A DNA stretch of 64,000 nt from Paramacrobiotus metropolitanus (lineage: Eukaryota > Tardigrada > Eutardigrada > Parachela > Macrobiotidae). The notes below the pieces were generated by a model. That model worked only from the letters and a program-made list of their open reading frames with translations. It ran no database searches and was not told where the DNA came from. Positions within the stretch are counted from its first letter, which is position 1; every line of letters starts with the position of its first letter. The translations under genes were made by a program, and so were the position numbers. The stretch spans positions 62,001 to 126,000 of the forward strand of contig NW_026570384.1 in NCBI RefSeq assembly GCF_019649055.1, read 5' to 3'. Positions 24,261 through 38,700 of this stretch are shown piece by piece.

Positions 24261-25959
24261 ATGAGCCAGTGCGGGAATTTTTATCGTGTTTGTTCGAATA
24301 CCGAACGGGAATCTCTCCTCTTTAGCAACGCCAACGCTATAGTCGAAAGCGTAAATGATAATCCCCCATACAGTTACTTTGTACCACAACTGAATTCCAT
24401 GCGCGCTTGCTTTTGTGGGGTATCAGTTTCTGTCTTGCAGATAAAACGGATCTTAGGTGAGAAGATTGTGGCAGTCGGTAGCGGCGGTGTGACCATGATG
24501 GAAATAAAACAGTGACTGCGCGCATAAAATTAATATATATACGTATATACGGTTATTATATTATAGTTTGATCCTTTTACCCGATCGCCATCTGGAAGAG
24601 CATAACACGTCGGTCGGTGGACCTCCAGTAGATTTGCAAGAGGGCGTGCTGATACGAGTCTTTGCCCGTTAACCATTACCGATTATCGATTGGTGGAATT
24701 TGACCTGATACCCCTGTTGTATCCACCTCGGACGTATCAAACTGGGGTTCATAAGCAGCATGTCCAGAGTAGTAGTACAGTGTCAGTCTTATCCGGGCTG
24801 TGGGATGATTTCGACCATGCTGCATGGACTGGAATTACAGGGATATCGTTAATGACTTTCACAGTATTCTGGTTAATTAACGTTTTGCTGCACCGTTCGG
24901 TAAGGTCACCAGTGCGTGTGTCCTCTTGGAAGAAAAGATGGGGCCGGAAGTATTTCGAACTTGGGGGATTGCACTCTAACATTTGCTAAACCAAGGCAAA
25001 GGTCGTGAAGAGTTCATTCGGATGTGAAAAGTTTAATTCTTCGCAAATATGAAACATGTCACTGTAGTCATTGTACCAAAAAGAACATAGTAGTGCTGCA
25101 CTATTAAGAAGAAAATTACTTTTCTTGCAGATGGCGTGCGTGCTTCAAGAAGCGCATTAACTTATTACTTTCTGGCACCAATCTGGTTGGTCTGGATGCT
25201 AATCATAGATTCAGCAATCAGAACCTCGTTGTCCGCAACGCTCAGTGTTAGCGTAACCGTATTGCCTTTTCATTCCGTTCGGAGTTTTCTGTCATCTGAC
25301 TTTTACAATCATAATCTTCCGAATCAGAGATCCATTTCGAGGTGGTGAACTATGTGGATGGGCTTAGCAAGAAAATAATCATGTACAACACAAACCACTC
25401 TGACGCTGCATTGTTTGATAGAGCAGCCAATGTGTCGGCGCCTTTGTGCGTGGCTGTGGTGTGCAGGTTCGATGATAATACCAGTTGCAACAACAAAGGA
25501 ATCATGCCCGCTTTTGATTTACGCATGTACCGATGGGTTACAATGTTGCAAGTAAAGCGTAATAGTTCCGTAACTCGGCCTATTTCTTTAAGGTAAGGTG
25601 AGCCACAGAAAAAAACAGTTAGACGATCCCTTCTGCTGAGGCGGCAAATCGGCATTATGATATTGTTACAGAACCCAGATGCTAGTCGAAATGGGCGTTG
25701 TGAAGCATCTTTTTGATATCCACAAGTTGGTGTCCTACAATGCAAAAGTGAAAATTGCGGCCTATGGACTACAAAAGGACATCGATGGAGAGAGGAAAGG
25801 TTTGCTCAGACACTTGTGTGGCACAGGGTGGAAAAGGTTTTCTATGTTGTAGCAGGTCTGTTAGCTGTTTCCGTAGTCATCTTTGTGGTTCAGCTGCGGT
25901 TTCGACACGCTCTACCAGTAAAAGGTCAAAGAGAAACAACGCAGTTTAAAATGAAATAG
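24261..25959 (+). pseudogene. IR-like gene copy 3, broken by several frameshifts
   Basis: All parts of the family are recognisable in order, in several frames. Exon 1: MSQCGNFYRVCS, VNDNPPYSY and ACFCGVSVSVLQ, with no usable donor where expected. Exon 2: LLPDRHLEEHNTSVGG, then a shift near 24650-24660 before PLTITDYRLVEFD. M1 is present, but the pore-helix region near 24960-25000 has a stop in both useful frames. Exon 3 starts after TTGCAG at 25132 with M3 (LSATLSVSV) and shifts frame near 25310-25340. The S2 part is intact (25342-25596). The last exon shifts near 25800 before the M4 helix; the final stop in that frame is at 25957-25959. At least three independent lesions make it a pseudogene, probably fairly recent. 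Confidence 0.8.
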
Positions 25960-26720
25960 AGCCCTGCCGACATTCAGAATTGCTAAGTACTCTGTACTCG
26001 TATAAGAAAATCAGCCGTTAATTGGTAATGGACTAAAGGTGGGCAACTGTATTTGATACAGGCCGACTGATCTACATTTACCTGCACATCCAGTTTTTAG
26101 ATACCCTTGCAGATGCTTGCTTAGGGCAGCCATCTTCGATGAATAGAAGTAGAAGTACTCATGGTCAGCAGCAAGCGAAGTACTTATACGTTATACACAA
26201 TAATTCACTCTGGCATGTAAGAAATGCATACTACGCTTATATTATCTGCATGGTTGCCGCCTTTTTACCCCAAGTCTTTCTATCAAATGACTCATTCTCC
26301 CAGATAAAAGTGATACGATCTTGATCGACCGATTATTGCTTGAATTTGTTTCATTAATGCTGATATTTTGCAGTCTGTTTGTGCCTTCCGTAGCCTTGAT
26401 TTCCGGCAACATTGTCGAACAACGTTTTTCAACTTACTCGTACATTGGTAGAGTTCAGTTTAGGTGCCCCCACTTTAGGAATCGCAATCTGTTTGCTTAG
26501 CCAGTAAGTTTATTTTGCCGGCATTATTATGCCCTAATGCTGATTAGAATATTTTCGTTGTCTAACTGATCGAATACATTTTTGAGAATTTCGCTGCTGA
26601 CGCTACGGCAGGGTGAAGTCACGACTGGCTGCCAGCAAAAGGGAAGTACCGCACCTGAACTTACAATTGTTAGTTAAGAATTTTTATAATTCCCCGTTGG
26701 AAGTTGCAAAAACTTTATAG
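25960..26720. other. Gap before the PLC-gamma PH-domain exon
   Basis: The start codon of PLC-gamma should lie here or further left, in a small exon I could not identify. No domain is recognised. Confidence 0.4.
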
Positions 26721-29700
26721 CAGCGCTCCCGTTTGGAATGACATTAGACGCTATTCTAAATACATTACCAATTCTGGGGTCGTACTGACCAAATTTTACA
26801 CCAATACGTTCCCCGAAAAGCGTTTGTTTGTCATTCGTCCCGAGACGCGGCAACTTGGTTGGACTACGCATTTGCAGTATTGCCATCAGCAGCCTCTCGA
26901 AGACTTCGGTAAGCAAGTTTTTAATTAGCAAATGTTATATCTTTTCAGTAACACTGCTCAATTACAGTGGATATTCGTAACATCAAAGATGTTCGCAAAG
27001 ACCGAATATCCCGGGAATTTGAGCAATCAGCTGCGTATGCTACGCAGTATTTGCATACTGTGGTGGTGCACTATGGAGCCGAGTTTTGTCTAAATACCCT
27101 CAGCTGTGCTGGTAGATTGTTTGTGAAATTGAAGTAGGTACATATCTCTTTGCGCCATAAATTTGGATTTTTTGTGTTAGGCGAATCCATGGAGACCATT
27201 GATGACTTTGTTAAAATTTTACTGGCTTTGGTGGAGATGTGTCAGCGGTCAAGAAATCTGCCATACAGCATACATCTGGAAAGGTACGTTAAGTGCAACA
27301 CGTGTGTGCTGCAATCAACGGTTAACCTGTTGGACCTGCGGTCGGTTAGCCAGGACGAAAACATTATAATTATAATATTAACAGTTTACAGAAGCCACAA
27401 AAAGTCCGTTTTAACAAGAGCTTTTTATCACGCTTTTAAACTTTTTCATTACATACGAGTATAGTATGTTTACATTATTAACGTCTGCCAACCTTTGTAA
27501 TGCATGTGACAGGGCGCTACATCGAATATCTATCCTAAACTCTTATTAAATTTGTAAGCAAAAATTAAATGCATTTGGGATGCGGCATACCAAAGTTCAC
27601 AAGCAATGACGTGAGTTTAGCTACTGCATTTTTATCGTCTGCAAATATCTAACAATACGTACTACAACTTTTTTAGTAAAAGTAATAATGTATTTTCACA
27701 ACGAGAAAGGACTTCCCATGAATGGTACGCAATAAAATATCGCAAACAGTATCTGTACAATATCGCAACAGGGACGCGTGAAAGAATTTCCCATGAATGG
27801 TACGCAATACATGATTCACAATACAATAATTATCGCAAACAGTGTCTGTACAATACAATATCGCAACAGGGACGCACCGTTTTCTGCATTTTCTGCACGA
27901 TCCTCTTTTACTCGTATTATGCTGCCTTGCCGTAAGTATAATATTTTAGTGTTAACCACATGTATACCAGTACAAAGTTTTGTCTTATTGAAAGGCTTAT
28001 TGTTATTTTCAGCTTAGAAACAACGGGTTCAGCTTTGAAAGCTGTCTTTTATGCTCCTGCAGTCGGCATAACTAAAATTAATGTCCTGCTTAATCTAGGT
28101 GGCTTCGCAAAGAATGCAATCATCTGAGCCGCCGAACATGGTAATTTTCGGACAAAGATTTCCTAATAACTTGTTTCATATGCGTCTTCATTTTTTTGTT
28201 ATCAGTATCAGTTTTGCCGAACTCAGAAATTTCCTGTACCGTGCCAACTACAGATCGTTGAGCGGAGGTACTCTGGAATATCTTTTTGCGGTGCGAGAAA
28301 ACAATCATCATGTTGGGATGTGGCTTTTGTGATACATAGTAACGATATAATATTTGTAATGCAGCAGCCAATATTTTTCAGGGTAACAGTGCTGCTCCGT
28401 TATTTCGTTTATTGTGACAGTGACAAACTTGCGTCAGTGATACGAGTATAATGCTATAGGAAATGGATGTTAGCCGTCGCGGGGAACTTGATTTCCAGGG
28501 CATTCTCGCCATATATCGCCACCTCTTGACCGTGGAACAGGTCAGTTTGAGCCAAGAGATAAGTTCAGTCGCAGCTAACGGAAAACTATGTTGTGCAGGT
28601 CACTAAAAGAAAGCAATGTTGTGCAGGTTTTTGTGATTTGTTTTGGAGCTTGCTCGAGCAACCGACAAACCGTTAAGCACAAAGAATTTCAGCGCTTCCT
28701 GCTTAATGAACAGCACGAAGCCTGGGCGAAACAGCACATCAAAGTGTCGGAAGTTATGGACCAATTTCTACATGCAAGCCGCCGAATTTCCCATGCCGGA
28801 CCCATGACTTTTACCCAAACAGAGGTCCGTTTTAGCATTCCAATCCGCAGCTGGCTGCGGAAAACTCCAGTACACGTAGTTCCGACACTCCGGTTTTGGT
28901 GCTATGGGTTTTGGGCACACCAATTCATGGGCGCTATTGTAACAGTAGCCGATCTGGCTGCTGTTCTAGTGGGTTGGCGTGTTGACCGTACCACGATGTT
29001 GTGTGGGCTGTTGGGATGAAAGGTTGGCACGACCGGCAACGGTGCGGTCGTGGACGCTCTTACTGACGTAACGCAATTACTGAACGTAACAACGGAAGTT
29101 CACGGCATGTTTAATGACAAGAACAATGCAACACAAGGAACAAGGTTTAGACAAGAGTTTAACAAGCAGAACAAGCTAATCAAGCTAATGCAAGCTGTAA
29201 CAAGCGAATGCAAGACTGAATTCTAGAAATTGTGAAGAAGAACAGCTAGCCGGTAAAAGGACAGAAATTCATAACGCAATGATGAATCATAACTGGGTGG
29301 TCTTATGGTTGTACAACTTCTATCGCTACACTATTTACCTGTACGTACAGAGTAGATAAGAGCGGGCACAGCCACGCCACCGTGATCCGTTAAGTCTTGA
29401 GAAGTTGAGAGTGCCGTCTGTAGCTTTGATTGGCCCAACTTGTCCCTCCTTTGCCTTGAGGAGCTCGCATACAATGGTGGAGGTCAATTACATTTGGGTA
29501 ACTGTTGCGCGTCGGGTAATGGAGAGACGCGTAAAAAATTAGCCATGACTCAGCAGAAAAACAATCGTCCAATCGTGAGTCGAGTACGCTTCCGTGCCAA
29601 GAAAGAAATTGAACACCGACGTGGAACTGAAAAACTCATTTTTAATGCTGTAATGTGGTAAATGTGGTATTACGTCAAAAAAGTTAAATATGAATTTGGG

Positions 29701-32700
29701 AGTGTGAATCTGGATCGCTGGATGCACTTTTAGTTCAAACAAACAAAAATTTGGTCGATCTGTGCAGGAGAGGCGCGAGTTACTCGTAGTTTGGGTAACG
29801 GTTGCGCTTCGACGTCGAAGCGCAACGCTTACGCGGACAAGTAAGCTAAAAACCCATCCCAGATTTTGTGATCACGAATCAGAATGCTTACTAGCTTACG
29901 CGCTGTTACGTCACGTTTTTTACGCGTTTCCCCGTTACCCGACGCGCAACGGTTACCCAAATGTAATTGACCTCCACCAATATGTCCCTACAGATATAAC
30001 GTGACTGGCAGTGACAACACTATCACTGGCAGATGCCGCATGATTCATATGCCGTGAGCCATTAAAAAACAGACCATTCGGAAGATAACACAAGCATTCA
30101 CAACGTGGTTATCTTTGAACGTGCAAAACGCATGGTGTCTGTTTAGCTGCACTGAAGTCTTTGGTAAAATTGATGTTACGGCAACACATTAATAATTTTA
30201 TTTCTAATTGTGTCCTAATAATTAAGTAAACTAAGCCGGGTAATTATATTATGAGTTAACTGCAATTTGTAAAAATTAACGATTTTACGGTAAATCAGAA
30301 AATAAATAAACTTGTAAACTTTATGTCTAAGTATAATTGAAATGATAGGTAATTAGCGAGTTAACATGTTCTAATGAGTAATTACCTAATGAGTAATTAC
30401 CAGTTATCTTACGACAAACAGGTAACTCAAGCAAAAGCGATTTAACCTAACAGATCATACGTACCGCCTTGTTGTAGCTATTAAATATAATGCGATGTGT
30501 AACTGTACAGTGAAACTAACTGTAAGTATACGAATAAGTAGGTATACGCAGTGCTGTGAGTGCGAAGTGTGAATTCTAAAAGTTGATGTCGATCAACTGT
30601 TGGAAATCACGCAAATGCGTGAAAATGGAGCAACTGTGATAATTCATACAACCAATCCCTGTGCAGAGCGTTATCTCTGCTTGAACTTTGTACCGTTGCA
30701 TCTGTGAGTGGTAGCGTTAACACTGGCAGTCACGTTATATCTGTAGGGACATAATATGTTACGTGACAGCGACGGCAAACCCAGAAACAGCGACAACCTA
30801 ATTGGCGATTCTGCACACGATCAAATCCACCAAGTACTGAACAACTGATCCAACTACAGAGTAGCGCAGTTGTGCTACATACCCAGAAAAACATGAAACA
30901 AAAGTTGAAAATACAAAACAAGCAAATACGTATAACCGAAGTGGACGTCGGCTTTAGCATTATGTTCTTGGTTAAGTGGTCAAAACGTGCGAAAGTACCA
31001 CAAAACCATCTTCAATCTTCTTAAGTTGCACACCATTATTCACCAGTTTCACTGGATTATGTATGTACATAATGCAGTGAAACTGCGATAGCAAGCTGTC
31101 TAACACCGTAAGGCAGCTTTTAGCGTCGAGTTCTTCTTATGTTAGGCTCTGGATTATCTGTTTTCGAGGCAAAATACAATCTGGGATGTAAGCTATGATC
31201 GCATTTATCAGGACATGGACCAGCCGCTGACATGCTACTGGATTAATTCGTCCCATAACACGTACGTGCATATAAAATGTGTGGGCGAAAGCCAGTTATC
31301 TTCTTCAGCAAAGAATTATAGTAGCAAAGCTCAGTAAACGTCTCATGAAAGAATAAATGGTATAATACTGGCAGATACCTCACCGGAAATTCCTTAACAA
31401 GTGATTCGGAAGCGGCAGCGTATGCGCGATGCTTGCGGATGGGTTGTCGCTGCATAGAGCGTGAGTGTGCATGCACGGAAATTTAATAATGCGATTACGA
31501 AGGCCACAGTCGATACACATTGTTTCTCTGACACACACATAGTGGACACATTTGACGGACCGAACAATGAGACGTGGATCTACCACGGTGGCACACTTAC
31601 CTCCCGGGTACGATTCTACGACGTTGTGGAGTGCATACGCGATCATGCCTTTATATCTTCTGAGTAAGACGATTAATTAGCCGAATAAGCCGATGCACTG
31701 CACACAGGTTGAACAGCCAGTTTTTGTACGAGTACAAACTATTAGAAGCAAAATGCTACTCCTTGTCGCCAAACTAGATGTAAGAGGGTAGACATACCCA
31801 TTGCACCTCAAGAAAAACATCCAGTTAAACCTTCGCGCTTATCGGTATAACGGCACATGGTAAAGCAGAAGTTAACTCGCGTAAGTGGACTGTGCTCACA
31901 ATAAGGGCATGTAGGGTACCCTAAATTTTTCTCAGCCTTCCTACTGTTTTTGTTTTAACTGGTGATCGTGATACGTTGTAAAACTTGTAGCTATCCTGTG
32001 ATATTGTCCATCGAAGACCACTGCTCGCTACTCCAACAGCGTAGAATGGCACACATTTTTCGCAGTGTACTGGGAGGTATTGACATTTTTACATATGTAG
32101 TTGTACGAATGTTAACGGCTGTTTGTTGAATAAGTGCAGATCTTCTTCTTACTGAAGCCATTGACCCTGAAGAAAGGCAGATGCCGTCGCCTAATCAACT
32201 AAAGCGAAAAATCATAATTAAGGTCAGAAGCGGTGCCCGAAATAATGACGTCAGTGCTAATATTTGGGAATTCGTATTAAGTCGTTCTATTGTACTGTAC
32301 CAGCACAAGAAGATCCGGAAAAACGTGGAAACCAAAGAACGCATTCCGGTTGACTCGCCAGGAAACGATCATGTTCTCCGTCGGCTGGAGTCGTTGGATG
32401 ACACCTGCTACGGCAGCGGTATAATGTTTCTGCAAGACCAGAACAGCGACGGATGGACTCCGCATTTCTTCGTCTTGACAGCCACAAATTTATCTTTTAT
32501 GGAACAACCAGCAGATGCCGATGATGGTCTTCACGCAAAGACTCGGTTCTCTCGTGAATCTGTTACAACTGCGCCATATTTCGCAACGAATTCACATGTG
32601 GATCAACCGTGGTTTCATGGCAGACTTCGTGGAGAAAAGGCTAAGGAGATGATTTTATCTTCTGCACATTTGGGAGATGGGACGTTCCTCATACGCGATA

Positions 32701-35700
32701 ATACAACTTACATGGGGGATTATATGCTGTCGTTTTTGTAAGTCTTCTAAATGCTTATAGGCCACCGCTCAGTACATAATCATTGTTATGCGTCTACTTG
32801 ATATCGGGTTATATCCACGTTTTCTTGCAGTAATAAAGGTCAGGTCTGTCATTGCCGCATCCATTACAAACCATTGACAGTGCCAAGGTACAAAAAGCAC
32901 AGCACGAAGTGGCAATGGACATACTGTATAATAAGAAACTCTTCAAGAACTGTGTTTGGCAAAAGTAATTTAGGATGAAAGCAAAATACTGGTGCATACA
33001 ACCTCTGGGTTTTCTAGTACGTAATCGGCAGACACTGTGCGTGAAGTTAGCTATTCGTGCAGGGGCAGAGTTTGTTTATACGCTTTGTTAAAAAATGTTT
33101 CTTTTAAAAACATGAACTATGCTTACGTTGTATTATCTTCATACAGCTCTACTCTGACCTCAAGCGTACCTGTGACGGGATCTGGTTGTGCGAAAGAAAC
33201 CAACAAAGTTGACATCGATCGTGTGCTGACTTCACGACGCTCAGCAAAATATCAGTATTTTTTAGTGGAAACGAAAACTTTCGACAATCTTTGCGATTTT
33301 GTTACATTCTACATGAAGTACGCAATTCCATGTGGAGAAAAAGGTGTCGTTCTGTGTGGATACGTTTCCAGAACCCAAATCTGTAGGGATATAAACAGCT
33401 GGCAACATGGCGAAACGGTTCCCGTAAGTGTCTCCGAAAACTTTTCTAGTCCTTCGTTGGCAGCTTGTGGTGGTTTCCACTTACTGTTTTGTAACTCCGC
33501 ATAATTTACGGTCACCGGGGTTAGATGAATGCGAAGTGGCCTTGTACTTGCGAACTGCCTAAACGGGTTTAATGCGGCGGAAAACGCTTAACCTGAGTTT
33601 CGAATTCACTTATAATTAGTGGAGGCCAAAACTGCGCACCTGCTCGAGGTACCGAGGAATGGTAATACAAAACAATTTAATTTCGCTGCAGGATTCATGT
33701 GAAGCGCTACTCACGTATACAGCTCAAAAGCCGGATGAGTTGTCGTTTCCTAAAGGAGCCATCATTACCAATGTTAAGAAAGTCGAAGGCGAATGGTAAT
33801 GCGATATCGTATTTAGGGAAGATGTGATGTGCTTTCATGCTGTTCTATAGGTGGATTGGCGATTACAACGGCACGGCGCAGCGATGGTTTCCTTCTGGTT
33901 ACGTGCGCGATATAACCGAAGTTGTCGCCGATCAACAACGCAGTCAGTACATCTCTTACGGCAGGGATGCCATTTTTGGCGTACAGCAGAAAGGATCGTT
34001 CGATGTGAAGGACTGTATAGTCCAAGAAGTGCCTGAAGGCTTCAACGGGAAACCCTTCGTTTTCCGACTGACCATCTCCCCCAACGGGCCTAGACCGGAT
34101 GTCGTTAATTTGGCTTGTGGTACTGCCGAGGACATGGAGAATTGGACAAGGGTTATCAGACTTGGCGTGGATCTACTTAATGAACAAGTAAACCTTGAAA
34201 CAATACGAGTAGGCGTTTTGCGATAAGGGTTATTTACATTTTACAGTAGTTACAATAATACCATAATTATAACAGCAGCACATATGTCACCATACATTGC
34301 CACTTCGCTGTATATCTTAGAGTTTCTTGTAGCGTCGGCTGATACATGATCAAGAGGCCAAGTTCAACTGTGCACGAGAACTGTCTGATTTGATCGTCTA
34401 CTGTCAGTCTACAAAATCTAATGTTCCTTTTGATCAGCAGAGTAAGTTTGTAAAATAGCACCATAAAACATGTGCACTGATTAAGCTGAATGAACTAATA
34501 AGTTTTCACAGGTGCGGATGTGGATTTTCGCTGCATGCGGTCATTCTCTGAAAATTCAGGCAGAGAAATGGCTAACACCAGGAAATTGCAAGGCATTTTT
34601 GCGGTCAGTATTTGTTCAATTTGATCTTTACGAACGCATGCGACGCATACAGTATAAGCCAACTTAGCGAAAGATAGGAGTATAGTAAGTAAATAGGCAT
34701 TGCGAAATAGTCTGAATGCGGTATTAAAATGGCATTCTGACAATGAATTGCGAAAGTTACATACTGGTAGGTAACTGTAGAATGTTAAGTAGTACGTACT
34801 GTGTCGACACTCGTAGTACGTAATGCATCGTATGAACCTTTTTTATTATCATTGCGCGAGCATGCCAAGTAGTACTCAGTAGCATTGCTGCTACCGGTAC
34901 CGTTACATGTCACCATCCCAGATAGGTCAAAACCAGTGCCCTTAACTACCTTAAAACAACTAGCTGATAGATGCATATGTGCCGTTAATGCTGTTAGGTG
35001 TCAGAGTGTTGTGCTTATAGCACAGGATATTGGCACGGACGCCTCACCATCATTGGCTTGGCTTACCATTCGCCAGCTTTCCAAACACGACTGATCGTGT
35101 TTGCCATTGGGGTGCCAACCTAGGAACCGTTAACATCGTTTCCTAGCTTTTCATGATTTTCATGCCCTTTTTCTGCATTAGATTCTGTTTTTTTTTTATG
35201 ATGGCTTTTCTAGCATTTATTTCACGGAAATAAAGCGATCTCTCGAGGAGATGTTGTTTCGTTGTGTTTTTCTCTATGCAGCGTAGACGCTTCTCCGAGA
35301 TGGTGGAGATGCATTAAGATCCCTGTCATTCCCTTAGTTTTGCTTAACTTTTGCACTCGATAACGGCGTACTCTCATACACGCCGTGACACAGAAGTTTC
35401 CCCTCCTTCAGTGGAGACCTCGGTCCACCAACGATAGCCAGCAACGAACAGCAGAAGCAGGAAAACCCTCCCACAGAACTGAAGCACGGAGCGTCGCTGG
35501 TACGGAAGGCACGCGGCCGCCAGCAAGGAGAAGAACCCAGGAACATTACGATATTGTAAGCATACTGTGCTACACAGTACGAATACGATATGTAGATTAT
35601 TTCTACAGTAAAACAAGAGATTTAGGTAGCAGTATACCCTACGAGTTTTCCCGTATAAGGGACAAGAGTATACCGTTAGTATACCGATTTAGATCGTTCG

Positions 35701-38700
35701 AAAAGGGGATTATTTCCCGTGAATTGCCTTCGTCACGGATTGATAGTGACAATCCAATAATTGCAGTGGTACTTGAACAATTGTTCTGATATTTCTTTTA
35801 ATGATGACGGAACCACCAGTAATTGTTGTTTTTCTGCAACCTTTAACCCCGTATATCGATGATATTTTAGTCGTGACGGAACGACCGTTCCGCAAGCGAA
35901 GAAGTCAAAGCACTCGCTGATTTTATCAGCGGATATTTTTCTCGAAAGAGAGGGAGGGAGAACAATAGGAAATAGCCGAGCAGGCTATTCATAGCCGCCC
36001 AGGCCAGGAAATTATCTGCTGGCCGCAAAGCAGCCACATACCGAAATGCATTGATCCACAATGCAGTAGGAATAGTACGTAAACTTATCTCGAAATAAGT
36101 TTAGAATTCAACCCTGATTTGTACCATCTAATAGAGGTAGATGTTAACGGCATAATGCCAGTAAATCGTTCACCGCAGAGAAAGCAACCAGCCATCGACA
36201 GGTTGAAGCAGGGAGTGGATAACGTTATTAAATCGGCCAGTAAGGTCCTGAAAGGAATAACCGATGAACCAGCAAAGGCTGGCACAAGCGAAGTATCTCA
36301 ACCAGATAAGGTGACGCGTAGTAAAACACACCAGCTGAAAGAAGCAGGTGTGGAAATCACCCACAAAGTTTTGGAAAATAAACCTCGTAAACCACGCAAA
36401 GCGACCGTAATGGATCAGGGAGATAATCTCCTTGATACACCAGTAATGGAGCCGCCTGATCAGCTGTTTTTCAGGCCGCTAACTCCGGATAAAATTCGAC
36501 AGGTTAATCCCGATAATCGGGAAGAAGTGCAGGCAGCTGCACCAGAACGCTCTGATAGTACCACAGAGTCAACGGCCACAACAGGGTCGTTTTCTCAAGT
36601 AAGCGAAAGCGAGTTGAATAAATCCGCAACGACGGAAGAAGAGGAGGAACCGGTAACAGTTGTACCTACCACATTGCGTAAAACGCAATCTTACACAGCT
36701 AATTTGAACGAGCTGTTGAACTCTGCGGCTAAGCCGGCAAAAGGTTCCCCCATTGTGGAACTTAAACAGGCGACCGAAACTATTTCAGCAAATCAGGTGC
36801 TGATTAGAGATTTGCAGCGGAAGCTGGAAGTAGCCGAGGACGAAGTCCAACACCACAAAAATCAGTACCAGCACGCCCATAGCTCTTTTAAAAATATGGA
36901 AAAAATTGTATTGGGCTTGCGGGCTGTAATAGGTGAAAGGTATGCGGCAATTGCCGAATTAAAAGCGAAAGTAGATGAAGCACGTGTTAGAAATTCCGAT
37001 ATGAATCAGCAATTAGCTGAGAAAGACACCATGCTTGATCAAGTGTGGCAGGAGAACCAGCGATTAAAGACTAACAACTTTAATCAAATGACGGATCTGA
37101 AGAACGTGCAGTCTATGCTGCACGAGAGCCAGACCGAACATAAATCCCTAATTGGGAAATTCAATTCTAGCAAAAGATTATCGAACGCTGTACGATCGAC
37201 AGATGAATCCAGAAGCCGTAGAATACGGCGAGCGACCACTCAGTAGGGCATATGCCGCTAATACGGAAGAGACTCAGTTGTCTCGGGCACAACACACACC
37301 CTCGGCAATGAACGAGAGTGGTTCCCGGGAAATGCCGAGTGCTGATAAGCAGCAATATCTCCGCAGTATTTTGCGGGAAGAAATTCAGCGAGCAGGCATT
37401 GGACAAAGCAGGACAGTAAGTCCTGTAAGAAAATCGGACTTGGCTGATGTAATGCGCCAGCCAGTATCGCGCCCGAGCTACAATGGTAGCAAAGAAGATA
37501 TCGACAGCTTTATAATAAAGTTTGATCATGCAGCCACCGCCAATCGGTGGACAACAGACGAGAGAAAAATAACGGAGTTGGCGTATTGCCTAAAGGATGA
37601 AGCTATCGTATGGTATAATGGACTGATCACGTCGAACGCTGCTCCCACGACTTATCGTGAGTGGAAACAGCAGTTAATCGCCAGATTTGGCGACTCAAAG
37701 CGATCGGTTAACGCGTTAGCAGAGCTAACAAACCGTAATTACCGACCTGGCCAGGAAACTCTGGAAAGTTACTACCAGGCCATGATGACTTTGCGCGATC
37801 GCGCTGGGTTTAATGGTACACCGGAACAATTCGTATCGTTCCTAATGCGTGGATTGAAATCGCATGAAAAACTCCATGATAAAATGGAAGTTATGCGACC
37901 AGATACTCCCGAGAGATTTCTCGAGATACTGCGATATTTGTCGTCTAATAACCCGGAAAAATACGTTATTCCTGTCGGCAATGTCCGACGCAAACAGGAT
38001 AGAGATGCCGATGTAGTCAATGTGCGAACTGCACAAGTTCAACCAAAATCGTACGCGGCAGCGGCGGCCAGCCCGCCGCGGCTAAGCAGTAAGAACAATG
38101 GGAAACCGAGTTACGGTAATCGTAACAATAATAGTAACAATATTCGTAGTAATATCAGCAAGGCTGAAAGCAGCGATATCCGAAATAACGTGGAAGATAG
38201 TCGCGCACCGTCTCGTAAAGAGCAGTGGGCGAATAATATCAGCAGGATACAGGAAGCGACCGATCGGTCACCAGCCTTGCAGAAAACTTTGCGTGGCAAT
38301 AGAGTGGTGAAGTACTGCCAGCACTGCGATTTGTGCGGGCATTACTTCCGCGAATGTCAGTTTCGCGATAAACCGCGATGCGAAAATCCAACCTACCTAG
38401 CGTATCACGATCCGGAGACTGGAAATCGGCGATATGCCGCCGATTTCTACCAGCGCCGTAGTGGTAGTCAGTCTGGTAGTGAACCTAATTCGCCGGCCAG
38501 GCAGAGGAGTAATTCCCGCCAGAGTGTCGGCCCAGTAGAGGATCGGGTACGCCCGACATCGGGATCGCCGCCTCCGGATAATAATCCGTTCTTTGCTCCG
38601 CCTGAGCAGGAAAACGAGGAAGGGCGGTAAACTCCGGCTTTACCGACCCTATTCCACCCAAACCGCCGGATAAAAACGAAGAAATAGTAATCAATGGATT

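Noticed and set aside
35385-35789. 134-codon frame in the retrotransposon leader
   Set aside because: No ATG start and no domain; contains the candidate splice donor. Treated as leader.
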